Below are positions 1-8,204 of a stretch of DNA of 40,322 nt, piece after piece (within the stretch, counting starts at the first letter, position 1; every line of letters begins with the position of its first letter). The notes below the pieces were generated by a model, which was not told where the DNA came from, did no database searches, and saw nothing but the letters and a program-made list of their open reading frames with translations. Source of the DNA: JAWOFN01 sp046497505 [NCBI: bacterium] (lineage in GTDB: Bacteria > Blakebacterota > Blakebacteria > Blakebacterales); contig JAWOFN010000030.1 in assembly GCA_046497505.1 (NCBI GenBank), positions 1 to 40,322 of the forward strand, given 5' to 3'. A program made the position numbers and the translations under genes.

Positions 1-2
1 GC

Positions 3-260
3 CTCACCGGGGATCCCCGCTACCTGGAGATGGGGGAGACCATGTTCCGGTCGATCCAGGAGGTCTGCCGGGTGGAGGCGGGCTACGCCGAGGTGGCGGA
101 CGTGCGCACCGGGGAGCTGCGGGACTACATGCAGAGTTTCTTCCTGGGAGAGACCCTGAAATACGCGTGGCTGCTCTTCACCCGGGACCCGCCCATCGAC
201 CTCGGCGAGGTGGTCTTCAACACCGAGGCGCATCCCATCCGGCCGGTCTGGAGGAGGTAG
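3..260 (+). CDS. Glycoside hydrolase family 47 alpha-mannosidase, C-terminal end (5' partial)
   Basis: The reading frame is open from the left edge, so only the last 85 or so residues are present. The segment SFFLGETLKYAWLLF followed by VFNTEAHP is the characteristic C-terminal signature of class I (GH47) alpha-mannosidases, where the Thr-Glu-Ala-His stretch carries the threonine that helps bind the catalytic calcium. Family members are (alpha/alpha)7 barrels that remove alpha-1,2-linked mannose without sugar transfer. They are best known from the eukaryotic secretory pathway but occur in some bacteria. The stop codon abuts the ATG of the next gene without a gap, so the two are probably co-transcribed. 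Catalytic acids and any signal peptide lie outside the window, so activity and location cannot be judged. Confidence 0.85.
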   Translation, partial: LTGDPRYLEMGETMFRSIQEVCRVEAGYAEVADVRTGELRDYMQSFFLGETLKYAWLLFTRDPPIDLGEVVFNTEAHPIRPVWRR

Positions 261-992
261 ATGGGTCACCGGGCAGCCAGGGCGGGGTCCCCTCCGGCAC
301 TCCTCTTCCTGATCGCAGCGGTCCTGTGCGGCCTCCCCGGCTGTTCCGGTCAGGAGGAGTCGCATCCCGGACGGATCGGTGGGGAGGGGGGTGCGGCCCC
401 TTCCTTCCAGCGCACCTGGCTCACCATGGGCACCACGGCAGGCCTCTCACTCTGGGGGGGGGACGGCGGGGAGGAAGCCTTTCTCGCGGTACGGTCCAGG
501 TTCGCCCGGGTGGACTCCCTCATGAGTACCTACCGGGAGACGAGCGACATCTCCCGGGTTAACCGGATGGCGGGCGAACCGGCCCTGGTCACCGTGGACA
601 CGGCCGTGGTCCATGTCATCCGGGCCTCCCTGCGGATCGCCGGACTCTCGGGCGGCCGGCTGGACCTCATCGTGGGGCCCCTGGTGGATCTCTGGGGCTT
701 CTACGACCCCTGGCGAGGGGAGGAGGGGAGCCTGCCCCCCGCGGCGGAGGTGGATTCGGCCCGGGGCATCCTCTCGGTGACCGTGTGGGCGGGATCCGGG
801 CTGGAGGCGGACGCCTGGTCCACCGCCCTGTTCCTGGCCGGCCCCGAGGAGGGTCGGCGACTGATCTCCTCCCGGGAAGGGCTGGGAGCGGTCTGGGTCG
901 AGGATCCCGGAGAAGAGCCTCTGGCAGGATCGCATTTCCTGGTGGGAGGTACCCTGCGCACACGGGTGGTCCCCCTCCCGGAGGCCCCATGA
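261..992 (+). CDS. ApbE-like lipoprotein lacking the central catalytic region
   Basis: The protein has 243 residues. The N-terminus is a lipoprotein signal with lipobox LPGC near residue 28. The following MGTT, the R-x-R-FARVDSLMSTYRETSDISRVN region and the VGPLVDLWGFYDP motif are typical of the N-terminal half of FAD:protein FMN transferase (ApbE), which attaches FMN to Rnf/Nqr and related redox proteins. The C-terminal part (SVTVWAGSGLEADAWSTALFLAGPEEG) matches the end of that family, including the metal-binding ADA-x-STA segment. In normal ApbE proteins (about 330-350 residues) these are separated by about 100 residues containing the D-L-G-G-I-A-K-G-Y motif and the H-I-x-D-P-x-T-G motif. 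Here both are absent and the halves are joined in frame after VDSARGI (about residue 172). I expect an inactive product or a deletion scar rather than a working enzyme. Confidence 0.75.
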   Translation: MGHRAARAGSPPALLFLIAAVLCGLPGCSGQEESHPGRIGGEGGAAPSFQRTWLTMGTTAGLSLWGGDGGEEAFLAVRSRFARVDSLMSTYRETSDISRVNRMAGEPALVTVDTAVVHVIRASLRIAGLSGGRLDLIVGPLVDLWGFYDPWRGEEGSLPPAAEVDSARGILSVTVWAGSGLEADAWSTALFLAGPEEGRRLISSREGLGAVWVEDPGEEPLAGSHFLVGGTLRTRVVPLPEAP

Positions 993-1029
993 CCCCGGAC
1001 CCTGCGGAGCAGGGTTCGAAGGAGATGAG

Positions 1030-3354
1030 ATGAACAGGTCCCCCCTCTTCTGCCTGATGACGGTACTGGTCCTCACCCTGCACGCGGCGGCGGGCTGCGC
1101 GGGGGGCGGGATGAGGCCGCCCCCGTCCGGGGAACGCCCGGAGACCGCAGCCGATGCGGGATTCCCGGCCCTTATCCCCCAGCCGGTGAGGATCCGCCGC
1201 GGGAGGGGCCCCTTCCCCCTGGACGGGAAGACGGTGATCCGGGTCGACCGGGACGCCCCCGGGCTGCTCACCACCGCACGCATCCTGGCGGAACGGCTCC
1301 AGCGGGGGGCCGGGCTGTCGGTGCGGGTAGAGGAGGCGGACCCGGCCCGGCCGGCGGAACGCGGAGAGATCCGGCTCACACTCCGGGGCGCTGATCCCGT
1401 GCTGGGGGAGGAAGGCTACACACTGCGGGTCTCGGAGGAGAGCGTGCTGATCCGGGCCCCCTGGCCCGCCGGGGTCTTCTACGGCACCCAGACCCTCCGG
1501 CAGCTCCTCCCCCCCTCGGTCGAGAACCCCGGTGGCCTCCCCGGACCGGGGGGGTGGACGATCCCCGCGGTGGAGATTTGGGACCGGCCCCGGTACGAGT
1601 GGCGGGGGATGCTGCTCGATTCCTGCCGGCACTTCATGACGGTGGATTTCGTGAAGCGCTACGTCGACCTGCTGGCCTCCCTGAAGATGAACCGCCTCCA
1701 CTGGCACCTCACCGAGGACCAGGGATGGCGGATCGAGATCCGAAGGTATCCCCGGCTCACGGAGGTGGGCGCGTGGCGGGGGGAGGGGGAGGAGCGATAC
1801 GGCGGGTTCTACACACAGGAACAGATCCGGGATGTGGTCCGCTACGCCGCGGAGCGCGGCATCACGGTGGTCCCCGAGATCGAGATGCCGGGACATTCCA
1901 CCGCTGCCCTGGCCGCCTATCCCCATCTCTCCTGCACGGGGGGACCTTTCGAGGTCGGGACCCGCTGGGGAGTGTACGACGACATCTACTGCGCCGGGAA
2001 GGACTCCACCTTCATCTTCCTCCAGGATGTGCTGACCGAGGTGCTGGGACTCTTCCCGTCCCCCTGGATCCATATCGGGGCGGACGAGGCCCCCAAGGTG
2101 CGCTGGCAGGCGCACGAGCTGGACCAGAAGCGGATCCGGGAGGAGGGGCTGGAGGAGGAGCACGGACTCCAGAGCTGGTTCGTGGAGCGGATCGCCCGCT
2201 GGCTGGGAGAGCGGGGCCGCCGCATCATCGGCTGGGACGAGGTCATGGAGGGGGGGACCTCCGCCGGGACCATCGTCCAGTACTGGCGGACCACCGCCGG
2301 GGACAGCACGGTTTTCCGGGCTGCCTCGGAGGGACATCAGGTCATCTCCTCCCCCACATCCCACTGCTATTTCGACTATCCGTACAGCACGACCCCGCTG
2401 GAGCAGGTCTACACCTTCGACCCTGCCCCGGGCTACCTGCGTCCCTCCCAGCGGGAACGGGTCCTGGGCGGGGAGTTCAACATGTGGACCGAACGGGCCC
2501 CGCAGCGGGCCGTCGACCGGCGCATGTTCCCCCGGCTCCTGGCCGGAGCCGAGGTGCTCTGGAGCCCGGAGGAGGGGCGCGACTACAGCCTCTTCCTCCG
2601 GCGCGTGAGCCGGTTCTACCCGCGGCTCCACGCCCTGGGTGTGGACGCCCTGGTCCCGCCCCCGCGCATCGAGGCCGCGGGGGTCCTGGAGGGGGGATCC
2701 GGCGGCTACCGGGTGCGGCTGCTGTCCACCGTGGAGGGAGCGGAGACCCGGTATACGACCGACGGGACGGGACCGGACGGCTCCTCCACTCTCTACAGGG
2801 GGTCCTTCCATCTCGAGGGGGGCGGCACGGTCCGGGCGGTCAGCTATCTCCCGGGATTCTCCGTCTCGGAGCCCGCCTCAGCGACCTTCCACGTGGGGGC
2901 GGCCCCGGCGGCCGATCCCGGAGACCTGGTCCCTGGTCTCTCCTACACGTATCTCGAAGCGCGCTTCCGCCGGACCGCGGACATGGACACGGAGGCCGTC
3001 TCGGGGGAGGGGAGCGTGCCGGTCTTCACCGACTCGCCCCGCAGGGCGGAGGACGGCTACGGTTTCCGGTACGAGGGGTTTATCCGGGTCCCCGAAGACG
3101 GCGCCTGGACCTTCAGCATCCGATCGGACGACGGCAGCGTGCTCCGGATAGGGGGGATCGAGGTGGTGGACAACGACGGGCTGCACGGGGTGGCTGAGGT
3201 GTCGGGTACGATCCTGCTCCGAGCGGGACTGCACCCGGTGGAGGCGCGTTTCTTCGAAGCGGGGGGAGCCGACCTCTTCGAGGTACGGTGGGAGGGTCCG
3301 GGGGTGCCGCGGCAGATCGTCCCCGAGGAGGCTCTCTTCCGGACCCCGCGATAG
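1030..3354 (+). CDS. GH20 beta-N-acetylhexosaminidase lipoprotein with chitobiase-C and PA14 modules
   Basis: The 774-residue product begins with a lipoprotein signal (lipobox AAGC, about residue 23). A GH20 N-terminal domain is followed by the catalytic TIM barrel: WRGMLLDSCRHFM, NRLHWHLTEDQGWRIEI, PEIEMPGH and HIGADEAPK, whose Asp-Glu pair (about residue 350) is the substrate-assisted catalytic pair. After the barrel, about residues 550-620 (TRYTTDGTGPDGSSTLY, then GTVRAVSYLPG) resemble the chitobiase C-terminal beta-sandwich. The last 130 residues (GFRYEGFIRVPEDGAWTFS, SDDGSVLRIGG) form a PA14 carbohydrate-binding module. It should sit on the outside of a membrane and release terminal GlcNAc or GalNAc from glycans or chitin oligomers. 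The start is fixed by a strong GAAGGAG upstream. It lies in the same direction as the GH47 and ApbE-like genes, consistent with a glycan-degradation set. Confidence 0.93.
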   Translation: MNRSPLFCLMTVLVLTLHAAAGCAGGGMRPPPSGERPETAADAGFPALIPQPVRIRRGRGPFPLDGKTVIRVDRDAPGLLTTARILAERLQRGAGLSVRVEEADPARPAERGEIRLTLRGADPVLGEEGYTLRVSEESVLIRAPWPAGVFYGTQTLRQLLPPSVENPGGLPGPGGWTIPAVEIWDRPRYEWRGMLLDSCRHFMTVDFVKRYVDLLASLKMNRLHWHLTEDQGWRIEIRRYPRLTEVGAWRGEGEERYGGFYTQEQIRDVVRYAAERGITVVPEIEMPGHSTAALAAYPHLSCTGGPFEVGTRWGVYDDIYCAGKDSTFIFLQDVLTEVLGLFPSPWIHIGADEAPKVRWQAHELDQKRIREEGLEEEHGLQSWFVERIARWLGERGRRIIGWDEVMEGGTSAGTIVQYWRTTAGDSTVFRAASEGHQVISSPTSHCYFDYPYSTTPLEQVYTFDPAPGYLRPSQRERVLGGEFNMWTERAPQRAVDRRMFPRLLAGAEVLWSPEEGRDYSLFLRRVSRFYPRLHALGVDALVPPPRIEAAGVLEGGSGGYRVRLLSTVEGAETRYTTDGTGPDGSSTLYRGSFHLEGGGTVRAVSYLPGFSVSEPASATFHVGAAPAADPGDLVPGLSYTYLEARFRRTADMDTEAVSGEGSVPVFTDSPRRAEDGYGFRYEGFIRVPEDGAWTFSIRSDDGSVLRIGGIEVVDNDGLHGVAEVSGTILLRAGLHPVEARFFEAGGADLFEVRWEGPGVPRQIVPEEALFRTPR

Positions 3355-3370
3355 GGAGCGTCTCGAAAGA

Positions 3371-3406
3371 AGAAGGCCCCGCCGGCAGTCGCCGGCGGGG
3401 CCTTCT
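3371..3406. terminator. Bidirectional intrinsic terminator between GH20 and cold-shock genes
   Basis: A perfect 16-bp inverted repeat (left arm 3371-3386, loop AGTC, right arm 3391-3406) lies between two convergent genes. The left flank is A-rich (GAAAGA), which gives a T-rich tail on the minus strand, so it should work best for the cold-shock gene while also stopping GH20 transcription. Confidence 0.88.
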
Positions 3407-3430
3407 CCTCATCGGACGCTGTGTCCGCAC

Positions 3431-3634
3431 TCAGATCCGGCGCACGTTCTCCGCGGCGGGACCCTTGGTGCCTTCGACGATGTCGAACTCGACCTCGTCG
3501 CCTTCGTTGAGAGAGCGGAAGCCCTCCTGGTTGATCGAACTGTGATGTACGAAGCAGTCCTTCGACCCGTCATCGGGTGTGATGAATCCGAAGCCCTTGG
3601 AGTCGTTGAACCACTTCACTTTGCCTGTAGCCAT
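3431..3634 (-). CDS. CspA-family cold-shock RNA-binding protein
   Basis: This 67-residue protein is a single cold-shock domain with intact RNP1 (KGFGFI) and a slightly variant RNP2 (CFVHHSSI where D-V-F-V-H-H is usual). It also has the N-terminal GKVKWFN strand and the acidic loop [14 protein letters not shown]. Such proteins bind single-stranded RNA and DNA, melt secondary structure and act as transcription antiterminators or translation helpers at low temperature or generally. The length is that of a normal family member and the product appears functional. It is a lone gene, transcribed towards the shared terminator, with a long leader upstream. An AGAAGGA ribosome site precedes the ATG. 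Confidence 0.96.
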   Translation of the reverse strand: MATGKVKWFNDSKGFGFITPDDGSKDCFVHHSSINQEGFRSLNEGDEVEFDIVEGTKGPAAENVRRI

Positions 3635-3720
3635 GTTACGTTCGTTCCTTCTGTTGTGAGCCGCGCGGGCTCATGCTGTGCCGGCCTCTCGCCGGCGGTC
3701 CTTACAACGTTGCTTTGTAC
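3635..3720 (-). promoter_or_regulatory. Structured 5' leader of the cold-shock gene
   Basis: Read on the minus strand, the leader holds two short hairpins before the ribosome site: GCCGGC-GAGA-GGCCGGC and GAGCC-CGCGC-GGCTC. Long structured leaders are known to control cspA-type genes by temperature-dependent folding. That this one does so is inference, and I could not define a promoter with confidence. Confidence 0.35.
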
Positions 3721-3852
3721 ACCGGCATCCACAAAAAAAGGACACGGGCTGCGACTTGGCATCCCCTGTCCCTCATTTCGGGTACTGGATCGGGTACTGC
3801 CACTACGTCGTGCTTACAAGACCAACATAGAGGCTTCCTGGATGGATGAACA

Positions 3853-4491
3853 GTGAATAATCATATCCCCGCATGGGAACGGACACGCGATCTGGGCCCC
3901 CTGACCGGCTTCTTCGTCACCGTCCGGGAGACCCTCACCCGACCCCGGGACTTCTTCGAGGGATTGAGTGCGGAAGGTCCGTGGGAACGGGTGCTGGGTT
4001 TCTGGGCCCTGACCAGCCTCCCCCCGATGGCGGCCGCGGGGGTGAGCGCCCACCGGTTCGTGCAGCGCATCCCGGAACTGGCCCAGGTGGATCCCGCGTC
4101 GGTCCCCTTCCACGTCCCCTGGTGGGTGTTCACGATCGCCGGACCCCTCCTGCAGTTCCTGGGCCTGCTCTTCGGGCTGGCCCTGGTGCACCTCGTCCTG
4201 AGACTGCTGGGAGGGGGAGAGGAGGGGTGGACCGGTTCGCTGCGGGCGGCGGGCTACGCCTCATCCCCGGCGCTGCTCGGGTTCATCCCGGTGGCGGGAG
4301 GGCTCATCGGCGGACTCTGGGCGGCCCTGCTCCAGTACTACGCCCTGCTGAGGGTCCACCGGGAACATCCGGGGCGCCTGCTCCTGGCCTACCTGCTGCC
4401 GGTGCTCCTGTTCGCCGTCGTCGGCACGCTGGTGGCTGCCGCCTCCCTCCGCTTCCTCGCCCCCCGCATGGAGGGGATGCTCCCCTTCTGA
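3853..4491 (+). CDS. YIP1-family integral membrane protein
   Basis: The 212-residue product has a short soluble N-terminus (TRDLGPLTGFFVTVRETLTRPRDFFEGL) followed by about five hydrophobic helices. The opening pattern of an amphipathic 'P-x-x-F-F' stretch, then a proline-containing first helix and a loop rich in Pro, is that of bacterial YIP1-domain proteins, whose biochemical role is unknown. The GTG start at 3853 lacks an obvious ribosome site; no better in-frame start lies upstream. The gene stands alone between the cold-shock gene (divergent) and a block of broken genes. YIP1 assignment is from overall pattern, not from a catalytic motif. Confidence 0.7.
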   Translation: MNNHIPAWERTRDLGPLTGFFVTVRETLTRPRDFFEGLSAEGPWERVLGFWALTSLPPMAAAGVSAHRFVQRIPELAQVDPASVPFHVPWWVFTIAGPLLQFLGLLFGLALVHLVLRLLGGGEEGWTGSLRAAGYASSPALLGFIPVAGGLIGGLWAALLQYYALLRVHREHPGRLLLAYLLPVLLFAVVGTLVAAASLRFLAPRMEGMLPF

Positions 4492-4504
4492 GGTGCTGAT
4501 CGGG

Positions 4505-5201
4505 TCAGGGTTGCGGCTGGCTCATGTCGAGCACCTCCCCGCCGGGTCCCAGGAAGACCATGCGGCTCCGGCCGGCGGAGGGCGTGGGGATCGAAATAGG
4601 GGCTCTCCTCCGGGTCTGCGGGCGGGGGCATGAAGGCGTAGAAGGTGAAGATGACCGGGATCCCGTGGGAGCGGGCTGTCAGGTGATAGGCTTCCAGGGC
4701 CCGGAGCCAGGCCTCGTCCACCGCGCCCGAGGGATCGCGGATCCGGTCCCACCCGTACCACATCCCGGTGCGGACCAGGTTGATGTGAAGCGATGCCAGT
4801 TCCGCGAAGGTCGCGTCCCATTCTGCCGCGTTCGGTTCGAAGAGGAAGTCCCGCTGTACCGACCGGGACATGACCGTGGTGGCGATCACCGGCTCGGGTA
4901 CGTCCCCTTTCCTCAGGGTGTACCGGTCCAGTGAGAGGGTCTCGCCGGATGCGAAGAGTTCCGGGTCGAAGACCCAGAAACCGGTCCGGAAGGACTCCAG
5001 CCCGCTGGCCCGGACCTCCGCCTCGTAGAGACCGGGCGTCCATCCCGCCGGTCCCGGGGAGTCCAGGACGACCCGGGCGGTACCCAGGGTGTCCGCCTCC
5101 AGCCTCCCGGCTGTCCTCCAGGCGGGGGAGGGGCCGCGGTAATGGAGGGTCCCTCCCAACTTCTCCCTGCTCACGATCCCGGGACGCCGCGGTCCGCCCA
5201 C
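4505..5201 (-). pseudogene. Truncated glycoside-hydrolase-like gene with a foreign or frameshifted tail
   Basis: From about 5180 down to about 4575 the minus strand encodes a beta-sandwich-like segment followed by the start of a TIM-barrel glycosidase: ITTVMSR-type core (VIATTVMSRSVQRDFLF), then FAELASLHINLVRTGMWYGW, then GIPVIFTFYAFMPPP, ending at SPYFDPHALRR. In intact relatives this last motif lies early in the barrel and is followed by several hundred residues including the catalytic acids, all missing here. The frame then runs into sequence with no protein character, while another frame shows a credible C-terminus, MVFLGPGGEVLDMSQPQP, stopping at 4505-4507. There is therefore a frameshift and almost certainly a large deletion at about 4560-4580. 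No convincing own start exists; the candidate GTG at 5201 follows a stop codon in the same frame as the Gnd fragment upstream. Confidence 0.6.
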
Positions 5202-5213
5202 CGGATCGTCTCC

Positions 5214-5318
5214 TCACGGCCCTCCGGAGCCATCAGGTGCCTCGCGGTGTTCCCCCTCGATGAGACGCCTCGGCGTGTTCAGACCCATCCGTCCGAGGCC
5301 GATCATACCCAGTTCCAT
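5214..5318 (-). pseudogene. gnd: 5' remnant of a 6-phosphogluconate dehydrogenase gene
   Basis: A good ribosome site (GGAGGGGAG on the minus strand) and ATG start 35 codons that open with MELGMIGLGRMGLN, the NADP-binding glycine motif found at the extreme N-terminus of decarboxylating 6-phosphogluconate dehydrogenase, then RRLIEGEHRE where the family reads R-R-L-x-x-x-G-H-x-V. After that the similarity is lost and a TGA ends the frame. The roughly 270 or more remaining residues of Gnd are absent. The frame is the same as that of the glycosidase fragment downstream, so the region looks like a join between the first 25 or so codons of one gene and the interior of another. Confidence 0.65.
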
Positions 5319-5429
5319 GCTGGTCTCCCCTCCGCTGTCGGTCTAACCTGCTCCTGGTCCTTTAGCGGACCGTACCCTCATCTTATTGATTACAGGGATA
5401 CCCCGGACGGATCGACCAGGGAGCCGGAT

Positions 5430-6791
5430 GTGAGCCGAGAGGACTTCGAGACGCCTTACGGGGACGGGGGGCTGGACGAACAGCTCTCCCTCCACCTGGA
5501 TTTCATCGAACAGTGCGGCGCCGAGGACGCCGGGGGCCGGCAGGTGCTCCTGGCCACGCCGCCGGAGAACCGCTACCCGTACGTCTACCCGCGGGACTGT
5601 TCCTGCGCCGCCCAGCTGTTCCGGCGTCTGGCCGGTTCGAAGGCGGCCTACACAGCGGGTCCCAGGGCCTACCTGCTCCTGGAGGACATGGCCGCTTTCA
5701 TCCGGGAGGTCCAGGGACCGGACGGCTCATGGGGCCAGAGATACGGTCTCGACCGCACCTCCAAGGCGATCTACGTCCAGGAGGACAACGTCGCCCACGG
5801 CATCTCCATCCTCTGCAGCTACCTCCTCACAGCCCTCCGCCTGGATGAGGAGCCGGAGGACCTGGAAGGATGCCTCGATGCGGTCAACCGGGGTCTGGAG
5901 CACGCACTGGATCGTGTCTACGACCGCGAGATCGATCTCTTCCGGTCCACCACCTCGCTTCACGAATCCGCCCTCGAGTCGGGATACACCCTCTGGGTGA
6001 ACCTGAGCTTCCTCTTCGCCTTCAGCCTGGCGGACGAGGTGGACCGGAAGATGGATGCGGGCGACAGGATCGATCCCCGGCACCTTGAATTCCGGGAGCG
6101 TTTCCTCTACACGGTGAACGAGCTCTTCATGGACGGCGACCGGTACGTCCGCCGGATCGAACCCGACGGGCACACGGACGATCGTCCGGACGTGAGCCTG
6201 CTCAGTCCGTACTACTACGGCTTCCTGCACTATCCCGACGAGCTCCGGAAGAGCGTGGGCCGCATGACCAAGCAGCTGTGGGACCCGGAACTGGGCATGG
6301 TACAGCGCTACCTCCCTTTCAAGGACGACCCGGCGGTGCACATCCACGCGGGCAGCGGACCCTGGATGAACTACACTGCCATGCTGGCCCAGTTCTGCTA
6401 CTGGGACGAACAGCGGGAGCGGGGGGACGAGCTGCTCGAGACGATCGACCGGTACCGGGCCGAGGAGGGGGCCATACCGGAACACCTCTCGACCTGCGGG
6501 CGTTTCGAGAGCTTCATGGGGGAGGAATGGCAGACCGGTGTGGATTTCGAGAAGGAGTTCGACGAGGGGATCCTCATCCCCGGCATCCCCTTCGACCTGA
6601 TCCTCGAGGAGGCGGGGCACATGAGGGATTCCTACCACGCCATCGACGACGGGTTCCGGCACGAGGACCCCGAAGCGGCCGAGGGGGGGTACACCCAGTT
6701 CGCCGCCCCCCTGATGTGGTCCCACGCGGAATACGCCCGGGCCCTCATGACCCGGGCCGGGGACTGGTGGAAGCTCTGGGACAGGGAGTGA
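5430..6791 (+). CDS. GH15-like six-hairpin glycosidase
   Basis: The 453-residue product is a single soluble domain without signal peptide. The motif [15 protein letters not shown] (about residues 45-60) resembles the substrate-binding 'W/Y-x-x-R-D' segment of glucoamylase-type (alpha/alpha)6 barrels. Later [40 protein letters not shown] and a C-terminal [11 protein letters not shown] segment fit the regularly spaced helices and catalytic-face residues of GH15 and relatives. It probably hydrolyses an alpha-glucoside or related sugar in the cytoplasm, but the exact family and substrate are not fixed by what I can see. The GTG at 5430 is chosen because AGGGAG lies 6 bases upstream and similarity begins just after it; the frame is open further upstream through the broken-gene region. 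A YjbQ gene follows at 67 bases in the same direction. Confidence 0.68.
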   Translation: MSREDFETPYGDGGLDEQLSLHLDFIEQCGAEDAGGRQVLLATPPENRYPYVYPRDCSCAAQLFRRLAGSKAAYTAGPRAYLLLEDMAAFIREVQGPDGSWGQRYGLDRTSKAIYVQEDNVAHGISILCSYLLTALRLDEEPEDLEGCLDAVNRGLEHALDRVYDREIDLFRSTTSLHESALESGYTLWVNLSFLFAFSLADEVDRKMDAGDRIDPRHLEFRERFLYTVNELFMDGDRYVRRIEPDGHTDDRPDVSLLSPYYYGFLHYPDELRKSVGRMTKQLWDPELGMVQRYLPFKDDPAVHIHAGSGPWMNYTAMLAQFCYWDEQRERGDELLETIDRYRAEEGAIPEHLSTCGRFESFMGEEWQTGVDFEKEFDEGILIPGIPFDLILEEAGHMRDSYHAIDDGFRHEDPEAAEGGYTQFAAPLMWSHAEYARALMTRAGDWWKLWDRE

Positions 6792-6858
6792 CCATCCCCC
6801 GCGGCTCAGACATCCATGGTCAGCGGACCCTATCGAGGAAGGAACGGAGGAGGACGAG

Positions 6859-7278
6859 ATGAAGTCGCTCACCGAGCATCTGTGGTTCGAGACACCGCAC
6901 CGCAGGGACTACATCAACATCACCCGCAGGGTGGAGGAACTGGTCGCCCGGAGCGGTGTCCGGGAGGGACTCTGTCTGGTGAACGCCATGCACATCACGG
7001 CCAGCGTCTACATCAACGACGCGGAGGAAGGTCTCCTGCAGGACTACGACCGCTGGCTCGAGGAACTGGCGCCTCACGAGCCTACCGACCGCTATCTGCA
7101 CAACCGGACGGGGGAGGACAACGGCGATGCCCACCTGAAGCGCCAGGTCATGGGGCGGGAGGTGGTGGTGGCGATCACGGACGGTGAACTGGATTTCGGC
7201 CCGTGGGAACAGATCTATTACGGCGAGTTCGACGGGCGGCGCCGCAAGCGGGTGCTGGTGAAGATCATCGGGGAGTAG
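6859..7278 (+). CDS. YjbQ / UPF0047 family protein
   Basis: The 139-residue product carries all family landmarks: [13 protein letters not shown], a D-Y-D-x-W-L segment, [12 protein letters not shown] and the C-terminal [23 protein letters not shown]. Members form small trimers with a cluster of conserved histidines, and E. coli YjbQ can weakly supply thiamine-phosphate synthase activity; the physiological role is otherwise unsettled. Length is normal for the family and a GGAGGAGG ribosome site precedes the ATG. It follows the GH15-like gene and its last 14 bases overlap the 3' end of the convergent phosphatidyltransferase gene, leaving no room for a terminator between them. A larger YjbQ-like protein is encoded 5 kb further on. 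Confidence 0.9.
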   Translation: MKSLTEHLWFETPHRRDYINITRRVEELVARSGVREGLCLVNAMHITASVYINDAEEGLLQDYDRWLEELAPHEPTDRYLHNRTGEDNGDAHLKRQVMGREVVVAITDGELDFGPWEQIYYGEFDGRRRKRVLVKIIGE

Positions 7279-7987
7279 GGGACTGCGGGGGGTCCAGTCG
7301 TCCCAGTTCGTCCAGACTCGCGACCACGCTCACCGCCAGGCTCACGACGAACCCCACGATGACCAGCCAGCCGAACACCTCGTAGATGGGGGCGCGGCCG
7401 AAGACCCACAGGGGTATATGGAGGCCGGGCCACAGCCAGCAGACCGTGTTGAAGAGGATGAGGATGACGCGGACCTCGGTGGGACCCACCCCTCCCGCGC
7501 CCAGTTTGAACTCCCCCCTCACGTTGGCGTAGACGTGGGTGTGGACCGACATCGCCAGATAGCCCGCCAGGATGAAGAGGGCGGTGGAGAGGCGCATATA
7601 GGGTGTGAGTCCCAGTCCCACCAGGATGGCCAGGCTGGTCACCACGTCCGCCATGTGGTCCACGTAGTAGCCGTAGTTGGGGCGCTCGATCCCGCGGACC
7701 CGGGCCAGGGTGCCGTCGGTGGAATCGAAGAACCAGTGCAGCACCAGGCAGAGGCTGGCGGCCCAGAGCCAATCGGGGTGATGGTGGGTGCTCAGGAGGT
7801 AGGCCCCCAGGATACCCAGGCTGGACACCAGGCCCGCGGCTGTGAGACCATCGGGGGTGACCCAGGCCGGCATCCGGGCCGCCGCCCTGGGAAGGAACCA
7901 GCGCTCGAAGGGTGCCGAGAGGGCAAGGAGCCTCCGGGTACTGTCCTCCTTGTGCACTTCCGGGTCGTCCGGCATGTTCACCGCCAT
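7265..7987 (-). CDS. CDP-alcohol phosphatidyltransferase family membrane enzyme
   Basis: The 240-residue product (from the ATG at 7987) has about six membrane helices and the family motif in the form DGTLARVRG...[11 protein letters not shown]-x2-A-R, then nine rather than eight residues before G-x3-D-x3-D (about residues 84-107). These aspartates bind the metal ions and the CDP-activated lipid. The family moves a phosphatidyl or phospho-alcohol group from a CDP-linked donor to an alcohol; the acceptor cannot be read from the sequence. The frame is open upstream to 8119, but that extension is low in hydrophobicity and without a ribosome site; a second candidate ATG is at 7975. The insertion sequence lies just upstream. 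Confidence 0.82.
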   Translation of the reverse strand: MAVNMPDDPEVHKEDSTRRLLALSAPFERWFLPRAAARMPAWVTPDGLTAAGLVSSLGILGAYLLSTHHHPDWLWAASLCLVLHWFFDSTDGTLARVRGIERPNYGYYVDHMADVVTSLAILVGLGLTPYMRLSTALFILAGYLAMSVHTHVYANVRGEFKLGAGGVGPTEVRVILILFNTVCWLWPGLHIPLWVFGRAPIYEVFGWLVIVGFVVSLAVSVVASLDELGRLDPPQSPTPR

Positions 7988-8087
7988 CCGCTGGAATGAC
8001 GCCTCCGGCGGGGTCCGGAGACGAGGGGAGCCATCCTGGATGGATAGGGAATGAATACAGGGGCCTGCCCCTCCGCACAAGAAGGAG

Positions 8088-8107
8088 CGGGAGGCGGCGG
8101 CCTCCCG
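8088..8107 (-). terminator. Hairpin downstream of the transposase gene
   Basis: A perfect 8-bp stem with GGCG loop sits between the insertion sequence and the phosphatidyltransferase gene. Read on the minus strand it is followed by a pyrimidine-rich CTCCTTCTTGTG. It could limit transcription from the insertion sequence into the next gene; there is no true T run. Confidence 0.35.
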
Positions 8108-8140
8108 ACCCGGGGGCACCTGCCGGCTTGTCAGTTCCCT

Positions 8141-8204
8141 ATTGCCTCATCTAGAAATCTACTCCAAGTGAGATACGTTGCCTCACGTAGAAATGTAGTC
8201 GAAA
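8141..8204. repeat. Left end of the insertion sequence: two tandem motif copies
   Basis: The outer copy starts TTGCCTCA at 8142 and runs to CTACTC at 8164; the inner copy starts at 8178 and runs to about 8204 (TAGAAATGTAGTCGAAA). The copies are 36 bp apart, in the same orientation, and inverted relative to the two right-end copies. Confidence 0.85.

Noticed and set aside
667-2811. Very long antisense open frame opposite the GH20 gene
   Set aside because: Translation is Pro/Gly/Arg-rich without family motifs, as expected for the reverse of a GC-rich coding strand.
3836-8046. Shared 12-mer TCCTGGATGGAT at about 3836 and about 8035
   Set aside because: Short, single pair, no common structure around it; likely chance.
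8055-8075. AGGGGC-CT-GCCCCT hairpin near the insertion sequence
   Set aside because: Short loop and no associated gene end; the neighbouring 8-bp hairpin is the better candidate.
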